Below are positions 47,901 through 55,491 of a stretch of 64,000 nucleotides of DNA, piece by piece. The stretch's first letter is position 1. Every line of letters starts with the position of its first letter. A program made the position numbers and the translations under genes. Where the stretch lies: positions 118,060-182,059 of the forward strand of contig NZ_BCFL01000034.1 in assembly GCF_002217755.1 (NCBI RefSeq), read 5' to 3'. The notes beneath the pieces were generated by a model, which saw only the letters and a list, made by a program, of their open reading frames with translations, had not been told where the DNA came from and made no database searches. This DNA comes from Streptomyces hyaluromycini (lineage in GTDB: Bacteria > Actinomycetota > Actinomycetes > Streptomycetales > Streptomycetaceae).

Positions 47901-48961
47901 GCGAACGCCGTGGAAGCGGAGGCTGCAGAGGCCGCGGCGGAAGCGGGGGCGGCGGAGGAAGTGGTGGCGGCCGTGGAAACCGTGGCAGCCCCGAACTCCT
48001 CGGGCTCCTCGGTGCCTGCGGCCTCGGCGGCCGCTTCGGCGGCGGCGCGCTCGGGGGTCTGGAACTTCGGCTCGGCGAACACGGGCGCCTGGAAGACGGC
48101 GACGGCGGGGCGGGCCGGGCGGCGCTGCGGTTCCTCCTCGGCGGTGGCCGGGGCGGCGGGCTCGGAGAACCCGATGGCGGCCTGCCGCACGACGCGACGC
48201 CGGGACCGGCGCGGAGCCTCGGCCTCGACGGACTCGGTGGCCGGGGCCTCAGGGGCCGTGGTCTCGGCGACGGCTGCCTGCGGCTCCTCCTCGACGGCAG
48301 CGGCGGCCGTCTCGGCGGCAGCGGCCTCGGGCGCGCCGACGGGCGCGGTCACCCGGCGGGTGGCGCGGCGCCGGGTACGCGGAGCGGGCGCGGCCTCCTC
48401 AGGAGTTTCAACAGCCTCGGGAGCTTCGACGGCCCCGGGAGCTTCGACGGCCTCGGGTGCCTCGGCCACCTCGGCGGCGACGGTCGTGGCCGCGGCCTCT
48501 TCGGCCGGCTCGGCGGGCGCGGACACCCGGCGGGTCGCACGGCGCCGGGTACGCGGAGCGGGCGCGGCCTCCTCGACTGCCTCGGTGGCCTCGACCGCCT
48601 CAGGGGTCTCCTGCGGCTGTGCCTCCTCGGCCTCGGCGGCCGGGGATCCGGCGGGCGCGGAGGCGCGGCGGGTCGCACGGCGCCGGGTGCGCGGGGCGGG
48701 TGCGGCCTCCTCGACGGCCCCGGCGGTCTCGGCCGTCTCAGGGGTCTCGGCGGCCTCTTCCGTCGCTTCGGCGGCGGAATCGATGGTCTCGGCGGCCGGT
48801 ATGGCCGGCACCGTGGTCTCGGCCGTGGTCTCGGCCACGGCCTCGGTCCCTGCGGGCGGTCCCGCGGGGCGGGACGCGGCACGGCGACGCCTGCGCGGCG
48901 GCAGGGTGTCGCTGGGGGTGTTCGGTTCGGAGCCCTCGGTGGGCTCGGTCGGTTCGAGCAT
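44963..48961 (-). CDS. rne: Ribonuclease E/G (RNase ES type)
   Basis: Endoribonuclease that processes rRNA and degrades mRNA. From ATG 48961 (MLEPTEPTEGSEPN) the product has about 1332 residues. Residues 1 to ~550 are disordered, acidic and Ala/Glu-rich with several copies of an APRTRRRATRR motif. An S1 domain begins near 557 (RTQIGVLEDGVLVEHYV). The catalytic DNase-like region has VVDVNTGKFTG near 854, and the Zn-link is CVHCNGRG near 959. A further disordered region with APAGSPAGAEA and Lys-Lys-Thr-Ala repeats ends the protein. The central core is known for Streptomyces RNase ES. Confidence 0.95.
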   Translation of the reverse strand: MLEPTEPTEGSEPNTPSDTLPPRRRRRAASRPAGPPAGTEAVAETTAETTVPAIPAAETIDSAAEATEEAAETPETAETAGAVEEAAPAPRTRRRATRRASAPAGSPAAEAEEAQPQETPEAVEATEAVEEAAPAPRTRRRATRRVSAPAEPAEEAAATTVAAEVAEAPEAVEAPGAVEAPEAVETPEEAAPAPRTRRRATRRVTAPVGAPEAAAAETAAAAVEEEPQAAVAETTAPEAPATESVEAEAPRRSRRRVVRQAAIGFSEPAAPATAEEEPQRRPARPAVAVFQAPVFAEPKFQTPERAAAEAAAEAAGTEEPEEFGAATVSTAATTSSAAPASAAASAASASTAFAAEPAEQAEAGSRRRRRRRGAVEEAPVAGSAAEDETEEPEESVEDAADGDDEAEESGSRRRRRRGGRRRRRGDAFDGEGADDGTDELAAEQAEQDAEDTAEQEEEDDEDAHDEAGLSSSSSRRRRRRRRRAGDTSADAEPGEGDPERTVVKVREPRKPSEPSDEVQSIKGSTRLEAKKQRRREGREQGRRRVPIITEAEFLARREAVERVMVVRQHGDRTQIGVLEDGVLVEHYVNKEQSTSYVGNVYLGKVQNVLPSMEAAFIDIGKGRNAVLYAGEVNFEALGMANGPRRIESALKSGQSVLVQVTKDPIGHKGARLTSQVSLPGRYLVYVPEGSMTGISRKLPDTERARLKTILKKIVPEDAGVIVRTAAEGASEDELRRDVERLQAQWEDIQKKSKNGNAPTLLYGEPDMTVRVVRDIFNEDFSKVIVSGDEAWETVYGYVAHVAPDLAGRLSKWTSEVDVFATYRIDEQLSKALDRKVWLPSGGSLVIDRTEAMVVVDVNTGKFTGQGGNLEETVTRNNLEAAEEIVRQLRLRDLGGIIVIDFIDMVLESNRDLVLRRLLECLGRDRTKHQVAEVTSLGLVQMTRKRVGQGLLESFSETCVHCNGRGVIVHMEQPSSGGGGGGGKRKKRGRGGDGHEHDHDHDVHETHEVVADGAVEHAEAVHAVETAAEVAAEAAVPVSLPAPDFAPDEELYSSVAEAEAAAGRGRTRRRAGRRASAPAGAPRERRATRREAEAETEPAEVSAEAHAEPVAVEDLVVEAPQAAVAEAAPAVEETAPKGRTRRRATRKVSAPAGSPAGAEATVVTVVAETAPAAEAAPEAAVETAAETVAETAPEPVAEPEAAAPAESAAPARPRRRAVRKATAPTASEEAAVVVVPAAEAVEQAEAPAAEAPAAGETVEEAVEEAAPAKKTARKTAAKKTAAKKTAAKKTAAKKTAAAKKTTTAKKAAKTAKTAAAKSTAKKTTTVATASDEG

Positions 48962-49238
48962 GCGGGCGTTTCTCCCGTCAGGCTCCCGGGCGCCGCGCCT
49001 GGTCCGGCGTCGATCGAGTCGAGCGACCGCCGGTGACGTCCGCGGCTCGCGCGGTGCGCGGTGCCGCCGTGTGGGGCGCGGGCGCCGCACAGGAGCTCTC
49101 TTGTGTCCTGTCTCGCCGGTTCCGTACGCCTTGTCGCGGACGGCCTGGCGAAAGTCTTCTGGTCAGTGCGCTGCCCGACCCAGGTGGCTCCCGAGTACGA
49201 GGGCTGCGCTACGACGTCCGTCCTTCGCGGGACCTTCC
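48962..49238. other. rne leader/promoter region
   Basis: This 277-base gap precedes rne and holds its promoter and 5' leader. In other bacteria rne autoregulates through its leader, but I see no conserved element here and no gene. Confidence 0.45.
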
Positions 49239-50003
49239 TTACGCCGGCGCCGTCGCGGCGGCAGTCTGTTCGGCCTTCGAAAGGGCCTGAGCTGCCTCGC
49301 GGTCGGGCGCGAGCGGGTCGGTCACCGTGCCGGTCTCTTCATCGAGCAGCCCCTGCGCCAGCCTGGTCACCGCTGCGGGGACCGGCGGCGCCAGGTCGGC
49401 CACGGCGCGGAGACCGGACAGGACGTCGTCGGGTCGTACGGCAGGCGTCACGTGCCGAACAACCAGCCGCAGTATCGCACAGGCCTGGTCGGTCGGCCTA
49501 TCAGCCGTTTCACTCTGTGTTTCAAGTTGTACGACCGCGGGGCGGGCGTCGAAGGTGCGGACGCCGTTCTTGGTCATGCGCTGGACCTCGACGGATCCGG
49601 CGGTGTTGAACGCGGCGACGGCCTGTTCGGCCTGTGCCGGGTCCACGCCGGCCAGCCGCAGCTCCCACACGGAGGCGGTGAGCCGGTCGGCGAGTCCGGA
49701 CGTGTGTGCCTCGACCGCGTCGACGATGTCGAGCCCGGCGGGCAGCGACTCGTCGAGGAGGGCGCGCAGCCGCTCCGGGTCTCGGGGTGCGGTGAGTGCG
49801 ATCTCCAGGAACTCCGCCTCACTGCCCGTGCCGGTGGGTGCGGCATTGGCGTACGACACCTTCGGGTGCGGTGTGAACCCCGCCGAGTACGCCATCGGCA
49901 CCTCGGCGCGGCGCAGCGCACGCTCGAAGGCGCGCTGGAAGTCACGGTGGCTGGTGAACCGGAGGCGGCCGCGCTTGGTGTAACGCAGTCGGATGCGCTG
50001 CAC
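49239..50003 (-). CDS. DUF2344/TIGR03936 radical-SAM-associated protein
   Basis: A 254-residue protein. The N-terminus MQRIRLRYTKRGRLRFTSHRDFQRAFERAL is characteristic of the family that accompanies or is fused to TIGR03960 radical SAM proteins. AYSAGFTPHPKVSYANA and DIVDAVEAHTSGLADRLTASVWELRL follow, and then a Lys/Arg/Ala-rich tail. Its usual radical SAM partner is normally next to it, but the neighbour here is the LTPIGH-repeat gene. The start is GTG 50003, without a clear ribosome binding site. Role unknown; a tRNA-modification-like function is often proposed. Confidence 0.88.
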   Translation of the reverse strand: MQRIRLRYTKRGRLRFTSHRDFQRAFERALRRAEVPMAYSAGFTPHPKVSYANAAPTGTGSEAEFLEIALTAPRDPERLRALLDESLPAGLDIVDAVEAHTSGLADRLTASVWELRLAGVDPAQAEQAVAAFNTAGSVEVQRMTKNGVRTFDARPAVVQLETQSETADRPTDQACAILRLVVRHVTPAVRPDDVLSGLRAVADLAPPVPAAVTRLAQGLLDEETGTVTDPLAPDREAAQALSKAEQTAAATAPA

Positions 50004-50111
50004 CGCGGGTGCGGGCGGCGGGCCTTCGGGCTGTCGCTTGCCCAGTGTCGTCAGTCCTTCGTGATTCTTGTGCGGGGGCCGTACCGCTGTCGGCCGTACG
50101 GCTGGGTACTG

Positions 50112-50966
50112 CTATCCATCAAGAGTACGTGTGTCGCGGCCCCGGGGTTCCCGGCGGTCGACGGGCGCGGGCCGCCTCGGCTCGCCGAAGAGGGCGCGGC
50201 GGAGGTCGGCGCGGGCCTGGCGGACGGCACGGCCGATCGCGCGTGCGGCCTCGGCCACCGGGTGCAGTACGAGGTCGCGTACGACGTGTCCGACCGGGGT
50301 GAGGACAGTCCGGTACACCCATCGCGCGGGCTCCAGGAAGATCCACCGGAAGAGGGTCCCGAGCACCCGTCCGGCGGCCCGTGCGACGTACCCGGCGGCG
50401 CGCCACGCGTGGCCGAGGGCCTCCCCGGTCTCCCTGAGGACGATGCCGAGGACGTGGCCGACCGGGGCGAGGACGTACCGCCACAGGACGAGGACGGGCA
50501 GGACGAAGAGCACGCGCGCGATCCAGTACAGGGCGGTGCCGAGCATGTCGAACACCCAGGCGACGGCCTTCGCGACGGGCGTGAGGAGCCACACGACCGC
50601 GTGGCCGATCGGGGTGAGCACGCGCGCGTGGAACCACACAAGCGCATGGCCGATCGGGGTGAGCACGCGCGCGTAGAGCCACACGAGGGCGTGGCCGAGA
50701 GGGGTGAGCAGGTACCGGTACAGCCAGATCAGGGGTACGACGAGGAGCCCGTGGAGGATCCAGCCGATCGCGCGTCCCACCGGGGCGAGGACGTACCGCC
50801 ACAGGAACCTCGCGACGGCGGCGAACGCGTCCCAGAGCAGGCGTACCGGCAGCACCACCAGGAACACGAAAATCCGGACGGGGATTCTGATCGCGACGAC
50901 CAGGCACCCCTCGGGGGGCTGCGGCTGCGCGCGTGACGGCTGCTGGGGCTGTTTCTGCATGTCCAT
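50112..50966 (-). CDS. Repeat-containing membrane-associated protein, LTPIGHAxVW units
   Basis: A 284-residue protein made largely of repeats: YVLAPVGRAIGW, YLLTPLGHALVW, RVLTPIGHALVW, RVLTPIGHAVVW, LLTPVAKAVAW, YVLAPVGHVLGI and TVLTPVGHVVRD, mostly spaced about 15 residues apart in the middle. At DNA level three consecutive 45-base copies start at 50603, 50648 and 50693. Hydrophobic faces alternate with Arg/His, so amphipathic or re-entrant helices are likely. N- and C-termini are hydrophilic, and there is no signal peptide. I do not recognise it and assign no function. Confidence 0.75.
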   Translation of the reverse strand: MDMQKQPQQPSRAQPQPPEGCLVVAIRIPVRIFVFLVVLPVRLLWDAFAAVARFLWRYVLAPVGRAIGWILHGLLVVPLIWLYRYLLTPLGHALVWLYARVLTPIGHALVWFHARVLTPIGHAVVWLLTPVAKAVAWVFDMLGTALYWIARVLFVLPVLVLWRYVLAPVGHVLGIVLRETGEALGHAWRAAGYVARAAGRVLGTLFRWIFLEPARWVYRTVLTPVGHVVRDLVLHPVAEAARAIGRAVRQARADLRRALFGEPRRPAPVDRREPRGRDTRTLDG

Positions 50967-51137
50967 GGCCGGAGAGACGTTATCGCGTACCGCGCGGATG
51001 CGATCGGCCGCCCTTGATCACCGATCGGCGGCGAGACGGTAACGGTTGACCCGCTCACGCCAATCTGAATGGAACCGGCCACGTCGGCTTGATTTGCTGT
51101 GCGCACAATCACGCCTTGATCCCCGGGGGGACGAGTA

Positions 51138-51491
51138 ATGAACTGGTACGTGGACGTACTGAAGAAGTACGCGGTGTTCAGCGGACGCGCGCGCCGGAAG
51201 GAGTACTGGATGTTCACGTTGATCAACGTGATCATCGCGATCGTGCTCGCCGTCGTCGGCAACGCCATCCACTTCGCCGCCCTCGCGGCGATCTACAACC
51301 TCGCGGTCCTGCTGCCCGGCCTCGGTGTCGCGGTCCGCCGCCTGCACGACACCGGCCGCTCGGGCTGGCTGATCCTGGTCGGCATCATCCCGCTGGTCGG
51401 CTGGATCTTCGTGCTGGTCTGGCTCGCGTCCGACGGCAAGCCGGAGGAGAACCAGTACGGCGCCAACCCGAAGTACGCGGCCGCCGTCTGA
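51138..51491 (+). CDS. DUF805 family membrane protein
   Basis: A 117-residue protein of the YhaH/DUF805 type. FSGRARRKEYWMFTLINVII, VLLPGLGVAVRRLHDTGRSGWL and GIIPLVGWIFVLVWL are the family's typical segments. It has three or four membrane helices. GGGGGGAC precedes the ATG. It is divergent from the repeat protein at 170 bases and convergent with the next leftward gene across a strong bidirectional terminator. Function unknown in all bacteria. Confidence 0.93.
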   Translation: MNWYVDVLKKYAVFSGRARRKEYWMFTLINVIIAIVLAVVGNAIHFAALAAIYNLAVLLPGLGVAVRRLHDTGRSGWLILVGIIPLVGWIFVLVWLASDGKPEENQYGANPKYAAAV

Positions 51492-51504
51492 CCCGCCGAC
51501 ACAC

Positions 51505-51538
51505 CGAAGGCCCGCCGGAACCCTCCGGCGGGCCTTCG
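51505..51538. terminator. Bidirectional terminator after DUF805
   Basis: The arms 51505-51519 and 51524-51538 form a perfect 15-bp stem with a 4-base loop in the convergent gap. Confidence 0.85.
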
Positions 51539-51599
51539 CCTGTGTGCCTGTGGCTCGCCTGTGTGCCTGTGGCTGCTGCGCGACTGTGCGGCTGTGCGC

Positions 51600-52067
51600 C
51601 TATGCGGCGGAGGACGAGTTCCTCCTGTTGCGTTCGGTCTGCAGGAACAGGACCAGGAAGGTGACGCGCAGGAGGTCGTCGGGGAGGGCGTGCAGGCCGG
51701 CGGGCAGGACGATGCGGCGGGGCCGGCCGCCCAGCAGGTCGTACTCCACCAAGAGCGGGCCGATCCCGCGCACCCGGCCGCTGAGCCTGGGGTGGTCGAT
51801 CGGGTACGGCCCGATGCGCCGCGGGATGCCCGACCAGGCGGTGCAGTCGACGTCCCAGGTCCCGAACGTTCTGGGAACCGTGCCCAGGCGGCCGTAGCCG
51901 ATCTCGACGTCGCCGATCCGGCGCAGCCGGCTGCCGAGCATGTCGTACTCCAGCGGATGCGGCCCGAGCGCGCGGGGCCGGCCGCCCCAGCGGCCGTAGG
52001 CGAGCTCGACCTCCCCGATGCTGCGCAGCCGGCCGCCCAGCAGGTCGTAACCCAGTTCCAGTTCCAT
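51600..52067 (-). CDS. Repeat-rich hypothetical protein with Gly-Arg-rich beta units
   Basis: A 155-residue protein from ATG 52067 (GGGGGAG 9 bases upstream). The sequence repeats blocks such as YDLLGGRLRSIGEVELAYGR, EYDMLGSRLRRIGDVEIGYGR and EYDLLGGRPRRIVLP, suggesting a repetitive beta-sheet fold. Arg, Gly and aromatic residues recur at fixed places. A hydrophobic C-terminus (LLRVTFLVLFLQT) is present. I do not recognise a named family. Confidence 0.75.
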   Translation of the reverse strand: MELELGYDLLGGRLRSIGEVELAYGRWGGRPRALGPHPLEYDMLGSRLRRIGDVEIGYGRLGTVPRTFGTWDVDCTAWSGIPRRIGPYPIDHPRLSGRVRGIGPLLVEYDLLGGRPRRIVLPAGLHALPDDLLRVTFLVLFLQTERNRRNSSSAA

Positions 52068-52211
52068 GTCCGCCAACTCCCCCGTTGTGCGCCCGCGTTC
52101 CGCTGTTCACCGGTGTCCGGTCTCCCCGATTGTGCGGCCGGTGCGGGGCGGCTTCCATCGCGGTCGTGTCACGGTTTCGTCGACACGCGGAACATTCCGG
52201 TCCGCGGCGCG

Positions 52212-53261
52212 TCATGTCCGCGGGACCGGCATGCCGTTCCAGCGGGCGAGGAACTTGCCGATTTCCCACAGCGCCAGCAGCGCGAGCGCCGGCAGCAGCG
52301 TCCAGCCGAACTGGGCCAGGTTCAGTTCGGTCGTGCCGAGCAGTCTGCGGAAGGCGTCCGTCTGGGTGACCAGGACCGCGAGGACGAACTCGATCAGCAT
52401 GGCCCGGTTCATCTGCTTGCTGTCGAAACTGGCGGTGGTGAGCACGGTGTCGCGTTCGCTGCGGCACTCCAGGGCGGCCACGATCAGGCAGAGCGCGAAG
52501 GACGTGAACGCCATCGACTGGCCGATCGCGGCGCTGCCGTAGCGGGTGGTGCCGAGTTCGATCAGGCAGAGCAGGCCGATGGTGATCACCAGGCCGGACA
52601 GTCCGACGGTGAGCATGACGCCCCGGGTGAGCACGTGTGCACCGCGCGGTCGCGGGCGGCGGGCCATCAGGCCGGGGCTCTGCCGGTCGAAGCCGAGCGC
52701 GAAGCCGAAGGCCGCGTTGACGAAGAAATGGATCCACAGCACCTGTGCCGGCGTGAACGGTTCCCCGGCGGCGATGTCGAACAGGGTCGCGCCGAGGAAT
52801 GTCAGCACGAACACGACGAGCAGGACGAGGACGAACCGGATGTACTTGGTGAGGTTGTCGTAGATCTTGCGGCCCTGTTCGACGGCGAAGACGATCGTGG
52901 CGAAGTTGTCGTCGGCGAGGACCATGCGGCCGGCGTTCTCGGCGACCTCGGTGCCGGAGCCCATGGCGATGCCGACGTCGGCCGCCTTGATCGCGGGCGC
53001 GTCGTTGACGCCGTCACCGGTCATGGCGACGACGCCGCCTTTCTTCTTCAGCGTCTCGGCGAGCAGCACCTTGTGTTCGGGGGCGACCCGGCCGACGACG
53101 CCGATGCCGTCGATCCGGGCGAGTCGTTCGCTCTCCGGGAGGGCCGCGAAGTCCGCTCCCAGCATGGCCTCGCCCTCGATGCCGAGCTGCCGGGCGATGG
53201 CGGCGCCGGTGACGACGTCGTCGCCGGTCACCATGCGGACCCTGATGTGCGTACCACGGCC
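52212..53261 (-). pseudogene. P-type cation-transporting ATPase, 5'-truncated remnant
   Basis: The C-terminal half of a P-type ATPase. In-frame sequence begins near GTHIRVRMVTGDD and continues through the hinge MTGDGVNDAPAIKAADVGIAMG to the last membrane helices (FLLIGAT-like TFLGATLFDI, VNAAFGFALGF, TLLPALALLALW). The phosphorylation motif DKTGT, the actuator domain and the first four helices are missing, and upstream lies the ppk2 3' end. An ORF starting at MVTGDD (53234) exists, but the protein could not pump ions. I call it a deletion remnant. Confidence 0.8.
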
Positions 53262-53303
53262 TGCCGCCGGCCGCCCGGCCCTGCGGGGCGTCTGTCCGCG
53301 CGG

Positions 53304-54311
53304 TCATGAAGACGCCTTCTTGTTTTTCTTGTTCCTGTTTTTCTTGTTCTTGTTTTTCTTCTCGTTGTTTTCCTTCTCCGCCGCCGTGTACGGGTCCGGG
53401 GCCGCCCCTGCGGGTGCCTCCGCCTCCAGCTGCTTCCTGACCTCGGCCAGTTCGCGCCGGGTCTGGTCGCTGACCTGCGGGTACTTCGGGTCTATGGCCA
53501 TCAGGGTGTGCACCAGGACGGCGGCCGCGCACACGCGGGCGAACCACTTGTGGTCGGCGGGAACCACGTACCAGGGCGCCCATGGCGTACTGGTGGCGGA
53601 CAACATCTGTGAAAACGCCCGCTGGTAGTCGTCCCAGTAGGCCCGCTCGCGCACGTCGGCCGGCGAGAACTTCCAGTTCCGCTCCGGTACGTCGATGCGT
53701 TTGAGGAAACGGGTGCGCTGTTCTTCCTTCGACAGGTTCAGGAAGATTTTCACGACCCTGAAGCCGTTGTCGGTCAGGTAGCGCTCCCAGTCGTTGATCT
53801 CGCGGTAGCGCCGTTCCCACACGTCCGGGCCGCGGGCCGCGTCGGGCAGCTTCTGGCGGCGCAGGTTGTCCGGGTGCACCCGGACCACGAGCACTTCCTC
53901 GTAGTGGGAGCGGTTGAAAATGCCGATCTCACCGCGGCCGGGCAGGTTCCGGGAGTAGCGCCACAGGTAGTCGTGGTCGAGTTCGTCGTTCGAGGGGACC
54001 TTGAAGCCGACCACGCGCACGCCCTGCGGGTTGACTCCGCTCATGACGTGGCGGATGGTGCCGTCCTTGCCGCCGGCGTCCAGGGCCTGCAGGCACAGCA
54101 GCACTCCGTAGGCGTCCTGGGCGGCCAGCCGCCGCTGGTAGTCGGCCAGTTGCTCGATACCGCTGCGGAGCAGTTCGACGCCGTCCTTCTTCTTGCGGAT
54201 GCCGGCCCGGAAACCGGGGTCGAAGTCCTCGGCCAGCCGTACCTTGCTGCCGGGCTCGACCCGCAGCGGCTCGATGAACTCCGCGATGCGGTCGGCTCTG
54301 TCGTCACCCAT
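53304..54311 (-). CDS. ppk2: Polyphosphate kinase 2 (class III-like)
   Basis: Uses polyphosphate to phosphorylate nucleotides. The ATG at 54311 gives 335 residues. Walker A is LQALDAGGKDGTI near residues 75-86, directly followed by HVMSGVNPQGV, the signature of class III PPK2 enzymes acting on AMP and ADP. NRSHYEEVLVVRVHP (Walker B region) and the lid FLNLSKEEQRTRFLKR follow. The C-terminus is a Lys/Asn-rich tail (NEKKNKNKKNRNKKNKK) encoded by an unusually A-rich stretch. The truncated ATPase follows downstream on the same strand. Confidence 0.93.
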   Translation of the reverse strand: MGDDRADRIAEFIEPLRVEPGSKVRLAEDFDPGFRAGIRKKKDGVELLRSGIEQLADYQRRLAAQDAYGVLLCLQALDAGGKDGTIRHVMSGVNPQGVRVVGFKVPSNDELDHDYLWRYSRNLPGRGEIGIFNRSHYEEVLVVRVHPDNLRRQKLPDAARGPDVWERRYREINDWERYLTDNGFRVVKIFLNLSKEEQRTRFLKRIDVPERNWKFSPADVRERAYWDDYQRAFSQMLSATSTPWAPWYVVPADHKWFARVCAAAVLVHTLMAIDPKYPQVSDQTRRELAEVRKQLEAEAPAGAAPDPYTAAEKENNEKKNKNKKNRNKKNKKASS

Positions 54312-54440
54312 GGCCCACCCGCCCTTCGCACCGGCCGGTCCGCCCGTCACAGCGGCCCGTCCAGCCTCCCCTCGGCCGCCCGGGCCGTCCTCACCCCTCG
54401 CGGGTGGTTCACCTCGTACGCCGGGGCCAGGGCACGCGGA

Positions 54441-54725
54441 TCAGACAGCGGCGTCTCCGCCGCCACCGCCACTGCGGTCCCCGTCCTCCCCGCGTCGCGG
54501 AAGGACGCCGGCGGCGACGAGGGTGTCGTACAGCCGCTGCTGTTCCGGATCGAGGCCGGAGTACAGCATGTCGAAGGCCTCCTCCTCGCCCCGCACCATC
54601 TCGACGGGGTCCCAGCCGTCGCCGAGCGCCGCCATGACGTGCGCCCTGCGGGTCATCTCGTGACCCGTGAGGTCGACGGAGAACTCGACCGGCTCGGTGG
54701 GACGGGAGGCATCTTTGTCGGACAT
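54441..54725 (-). CDS. Small conserved hypothetical protein (DUF6400-like)
   Basis: A 94-residue acidic protein from ATG 54725 (MSDKDASRPTEPVEFSVDLT). It carries HEMTRRAHVMAALGDGWDP, EMVRGEEEAFDMLYSGLDPEQQ and RLYDTLVAAGVLP, and ends in a Gly-rich tail. There is no signal peptide or cysteine. I recall this pattern as the DUF6400 type, but I am unsure of the number. It lies 129 bases upstream of ppk2. Function unknown. Confidence 0.75.
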   Translation of the reverse strand: MSDKDASRPTEPVEFSVDLTGHEMTRRAHVMAALGDGWDPVEMVRGEEEAFDMLYSGLDPEQQRLYDTLVAAGVLPRRGEDGDRSGGGGGDAAV

Positions 54726-54811
54726 ATAACCGAATTTAGGTACGCCGTACGGCTCACGACAAGAGCCCGTGGGGCACATCACAGCAGGTCGGGGGCGCGC
54801 CTGCGCCTGGC

Positions 54812-55420
54812 TCACGCGGGCGGTGCGGTCCCGGCCTGCTCGCTCACCAGATACCGCGCGTACCAGTCCGGCCAGTCCGGGTCCTCGCCACCGGTGCGTG
54901 CCTCGTGCTCGCCGTGCGCCGCCGCGGCCCTGCGCAGGGCACTCGCCAGGTCGTCGGCGGAGGAGAACGTGGTGGCCGCGGGGTCGAGCCGCCCCGGGAG
55001 CCGGGTGGTGACCTCCTGGAGGAGCCAGCCGTTGCCGTCCGGGTCGCTGAACGACAGGAAGGAGCCGTAGCTGCCGTCGGGGCCGGCGACCCGGGCATCG
55101 GCGCCGGCGTGGTGGAAGACCCCGCCGGCGTCGTGGAACACGTCGCTCGGGCGGGCGCCGTGCCGGGCCAGGTCGTCGTGGGCGGCCCCGATGTCGTCGA
55201 CGATCAGGTGCAGGCCCCGGGCCGAGCCCGGAGCCTGGTCGGTGACCGAGGAGCCGAAGATGACCGACGCCGGGGAGCCGGGCGGCGTCACCTGTACGAC
55301 CCGGAAGTCCCCGTCGCCGGCGACGTCCGCGTCGAGGCGCCAGCCGAGTGTGGTGTAGAAGTCCTTGGCCCGGTCGACGTCGGCCACCGGCACCACGACG
55401 ACCTCCAGTTTCATGTCCAT
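54812..55420 (-). CDS. VOC-family (glyoxalase/dioxygenase superfamily) protein
   Basis: A 202-residue protein with two beta-alpha-beta modules. The first starts MDMKLEVVVVPVADVDRAKDFYTTLGWRL, and the second has GLHLIVDDIGAAHDDLARHG and SFSDPDGNGWLLQEV, the C-terminal metal-binding Glu. Some metal-site His/Glu are conserved. GGGAGG precedes the ATG by 8 bases. A C-terminal extension (EHEARTGGEDPDWPDWYARY) is unusual for the family. Substrate unknown; it could be a resistance or catabolic enzyme. Confidence 0.87.
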   Translation of the reverse strand: MDMKLEVVVVPVADVDRAKDFYTTLGWRLDADVAGDGDFRVVQVTPPGSPASVIFGSSVTDQAPGSARGLHLIVDDIGAAHDDLARHGARPSDVFHDAGGVFHHAGADARVAGPDGSYGSFLSFSDPDGNGWLLQEVTTRLPGRLDPAATTFSSADDLASALRRAAAAHGEHEARTGGEDPDWPDWYARYLVSEQAGTAPPA

Positions 55421-55439
55421 GACTTGCGCCTCCCGTCTC

Positions 55440-55471
55440 GTAGGGGCGTAGGGGCGTAGGGGCGTAGGGGA
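55440..55471. repeat. 8-bp tandem repeat (GTAGGGGC x4)
   Basis: Four copies of GTAGGGGC in phase, the last ending in A, lie in the 71-base gap between the SDR stop and the VOC start. Confidence 0.8.
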
Positions 55472-55491
55472 TACCGGCGAGGGGCGGGCGG

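Noticed and set aside
44336..49036. 1566-codon plus-strand open frame opposite rne
   Set aside because: Shadow of RNase E/G and the ribosomal genes; its Gly/Leu/Arg repeats mirror the Ala/Glu-rich arms of the real gene.
53234..53306. ATG at 53306 as start of a full P-type ATPase N-terminus
   Set aside because: That frame gives a low-complexity sequence not in phase with the ATPase; the true homologous frame begins near 53261 without a start.
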